Positions 62,398 to 64,000 of a stretch of DNA of 64,000 bases are shown here, piece after piece; position 1 is the stretch's first letter, and each line of letters begins with the position of its first letter. A program made the position numbers and the translations under genes. The stretch comes from Pelagibius sp050330205 (lineage in GTDB: Bacteria; Pseudomonadota; Alphaproteobacteria; Kiloniellales; Kiloniellaceae): positions 1-64,000 of the forward strand of contig JBHJOA010000021.1 of the NCBI GenBank assembly GCA_050330205.1. Reading direction: 5' to 3'. The notes below the pieces were generated by a model. That model had not been told where the DNA came from and made no database searches. It saw only the letters and a program-made list of their open reading frames with translations.

Positions 62398-63462
62398 ATG
62401 AACGAAACCGGGGACCTTCTCTTCGAAGTCCGGCACGGCGTCGGCTTCATCACCCTGAACCGGCCGCGGGCGCTGAACGCGCTGACCCTGGAGATGATCC
62501 GCGCCATCGCGCCGCAGCTCGTGGCCTGGCAGGAAGACTCCACCGTCAAGGCGGTGGTGATCCGCGGCGCCGGCGACCGCGCCTTCTGCGCCGGCGGCGA
62601 CGTGCGCGCGGTCTGGGAGGCGGGGCGCGCCGGCGACCGCCTGACCGAGGTGTTCTTCCGCGAGGAATACCGCCTCAACCGCCTCATCCACGTCTTCGCC
62701 AAGCCCTACATCGCGCTGATCGACGGCATCACCATGGGCGGCGGCGTCGGCGTTTCGGTGCACGGCAGCCACCGTGTCGCCGGCGACCGCACCCTGCTGG
62801 CCATGCCGGAGGTCGGCATCGGCCTGTTTCCGGACGTCGGCGGTTCCTACTTCCTGCCGCGCCTGCCGGGGCGGCTCGGCCTGTTCCTGGCGCTGACCGG
62901 CTGGCGCCTCAAGGCGGCCGACGCCGTCTACTGCGGCCTCGCCACGGAATACGTGCCGAGCGCGCGCATGGACGAACTGGCGGCAGCCTTCACGGACCTG
63001 GACTGGAGCACGAACGACGCCGAGCTGCTGGTCGACGGCGCCATCGACCGCTTCACGGCCGATCCCGGAGAATCGGAACTGGAATCGCACCGCGAGCTCA
63101 TCGACCGCTGCTTTTCCGCGCGCTCGGTGGAATCGATCCTGGCGGCGCTGGAGGCGTCCGGCGACGACTGGGCGGCGAAAGTGGCCGGCATCATGCGCAG
63201 GCAGTCGCCGACCAGCCTGAAGGTCACCTTCGCGCAGTTGGAGAAGGGGGCCGCCCTCGACTTCGACCAGGCCATGGTGCAGGAGTACCGGCTCAGCCAG
63301 GCCTTCATGGCCGGCGGCGATTTCTACGAGGGCATCCGCGCCGCGCTGATCGACAAGGACAACCGGCCGCAGTGGTCGCCGCCGGAGCTCGCGGCGGTGA
63401 CGCCGGCGGCGGTGGAGGCGCACTTCCGCCCGCTCGGCGAGCGCGACCTGGTGTTCGCCTGA
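62398..63462 (+). CDS. 3-hydroxyisobutyryl-CoA hydrolase (enoyl-CoA hydratase superfamily)
   Basis: 354 residues, longer than plain enoyl-CoA hydratases and of HIBCH length. Features are FITLNRPRALNALTLEMI, the oxyanion segment GDRAFCAGGDVRAVWE, IDGITMGGGVGVSVHGSHRVA and MPEVGIGLFPDVGGSYFLPRLPG with the Glu and Asp that separate HIBCH from hydratases. It releases free 3-hydroxyisobutyrate for the dehydrogenase encoded next. It starts 29 bases after the acyl-CoA dehydrogenase gene. Confidence 0.93.
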   Translation: MNETGDLLFEVRHGVGFITLNRPRALNALTLEMIRAIAPQLVAWQEDSTVKAVVIRGAGDRAFCAGGDVRAVWEAGRAGDRLTEVFFREEYRLNRLIHVFAKPYIALIDGITMGGGVGVSVHGSHRVAGDRTLLAMPEVGIGLFPDVGGSYFLPRLPGRLGLFLALTGWRLKAADAVYCGLATEYVPSARMDELAAAFTDLDWSTNDAELLVDGAIDRFTADPGESELESHRELIDRCFSARSVESILAALEASGDDWAAKVAGIMRRQSPTSLKVTFAQLEKGAALDFDQAMVQEYRLSQAFMAGGDFYEGIRAALIDKDNRPQWSPPELAAVTPAAVEAHFRPLGERDLVFA

Positions 63463-63464
63463 GA

Positions 63465-63500
63465 GCATCGCGCCCCGGCATCGCGCCCCGGCATTGCGCC
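63465..63500 (+). repeat. 13-bp tandem repeat (two full copies plus a partial)
   Basis: GCATCGCGCCCCG occurs at 63465-63477 and 63478-63490, and a variant GCATTGCGCC at 63491-63500, within the 99-base gap between the hydrolase and dehydrogenase genes. No function is evident. Confidence 0.8.
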
Positions 63501-63561
63501 GTCCTGCGGCCCTGCGGTATTGCCTGGGGCAACAACCACGCATTCACCTGGGGAGGCCGCC

Positions 63562-64000
63562 ATGGCACGCATCGGATTTCTCGGCTTGGGCAACATGGGC
63601 TTGCCGATGGCCCGCAACCTCGCCAAGGCGGGTCACGAGATCGTCGGCTTCGACCTCGTGCCGGCGGCCCGCGAGGCGGCGGCCGCGGCCGGACTGGGCG
63701 TCGCCGAGGCCGCCCAGGGAGTGCTGGAGGGCGCCGAGGCGGTGGTCACCATGCTGCCGGCCGGCGCCCATGTGCGCGGCGCCTATCTCGGCGGGACCCA
63801 GCCCGGGGGCCAGGGCCTGCTGGCCGGCGCGGCGGCCGGGACCCTGTTCATCGACTGCTCGACCATCGACGTGGCGAGCGCGCGCGACGTCCACGCGGCG
63901 GCGGCGGAGCGCGGCCTGCCGATGCTCGACGCGCCGGTCTCCGGCGGCGTCGCCGGCGCCGAGGCCGGCACCCTGACCTTCATGGTCGGCGGACCGGCGG
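63562..64000 (+). CDS. mmsB: 3-hydroxyisobutyrate dehydrogenase (5' part, cut by window end)
   Basis: The first 146 codons are present, from an ATG with GGGGAGG 8 bases upstream. The NAD motif IGFLGLGNMGLPMARNLAKAG, the VVTMLPAGAHV strand, DCSTIDVASA and the substrate motif LDAPVSGGVAGAEAGTLTFM are those of the beta-hydroxyacid dehydrogenase family, and the neighbours specify 3-hydroxyisobutyrate, oxidised to methylmalonate semialdehyde. The catalytic Lys and C-terminal half lie beyond the window. Confidence 0.93.
   Translation, partial: MARIGFLGLGNMGLPMARNLAKAGHEIVGFDLVPAAREAAAAAGLGVAEAAQGVLEGAEAVVTMLPAGAHVRGAYLGGTQPGGQGLLAGAAAGTLFIDCSTIDVASARDVHAAAAERGLPMLDAPVSGGVAGAEAGTLTFMVGGPA

Overview
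The window is a high-GC alphaproteobacterial chromosome segment. The gene orders rpoZ-rsh-pdxJ-acpS-lepB-rnc-era-recO-parC and membrane M23 peptidase-bactofilin, two SAM-II-type aptamers before metY, and the frequent GTG/TTG starts all fit a Rhodospirillales-like lineage. I cannot name the species from sequence alone.

Left end (1-3433): the tail of a prophage-like module (end of an unknown gene, a LamG/lectin protein, a small secreted protein, an XhlA-like protein, a holin-like 54-residue protein and a lipoprotein). An AT-richer patch follows with an orphan CdiI-like immunity gene, then tRNA-Ser(GCU) and about 390 bases without a gene.

Housekeeping core (3434-24433): M23 peptidase and bactofilin (cell shape); a PLP dehydratase, a dehalogenase and a soluble lytic transglycosylase on the minus strand; dapA-smpB; UdgB and a NYN-domain protein; folK, rpoZ and a bifunctional RelA/SpoT enzyme; then pdxJ, acpS, lepB, rnc, era and recO in a tightly packed, partly overlapping run; a DadA-like oxidoreductase; parC.

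Transport, motility and sulfur region (24434-41167): a TakP-like TRAP transporter whose binding-protein gene faces its permease genes across a shared terminator; arginyl/leucyl transferase (bpt); an alpha-E/ATP-grasp pair; an RDD protein; motAB; a flavin reductase preceded by five 11-bp tandem repeats; reverse transsulfuration (cystathionine beta-synthase plus gamma-lyase) beside threonine ammonia-lyase; a penicillin-acylase-family enzyme.

Malonate region (41398-50121): a secondary FtsH, then a complete malonate utilisation locus: malonyl-CoA synthetase and a GntR/FCD regulator on one strand, and a TRAP transporter (matP, matQ, matM) plus malonyl-CoA decarboxylase (matA) on the other. The divergent regulatory gap carries three boxes spaced exactly 21 bp apart. 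Imported malonate would be activated by MatB and decarboxylated by MatA to acetyl-CoA.

Right part (50177-64000): ornithine/lysine decarboxylase-type enzyme, two alpha/beta hydrolases, and an AbiE toxin-antitoxin module lodged between an intact solute-binding-protein gene and a decayed copy of it, bounded by 43/44-bp direct repeats. Then peroxiredoxin, hemB, an isochorismatase-fold protein lacking the usual Cys, and metY. The metY leader is the most striking element of the window: promoter, SAM-II aptamer, intrinsic terminator, then a second SAM-II-like aptamer. The window ends with a PAS protein and the start of a valine-catabolism operon (acyl-CoA dehydrogenase, 3-hydroxyisobutyryl-CoA hydrolase, 3-hydroxyisobutyrate dehydrogenase, the last cut by the window edge).
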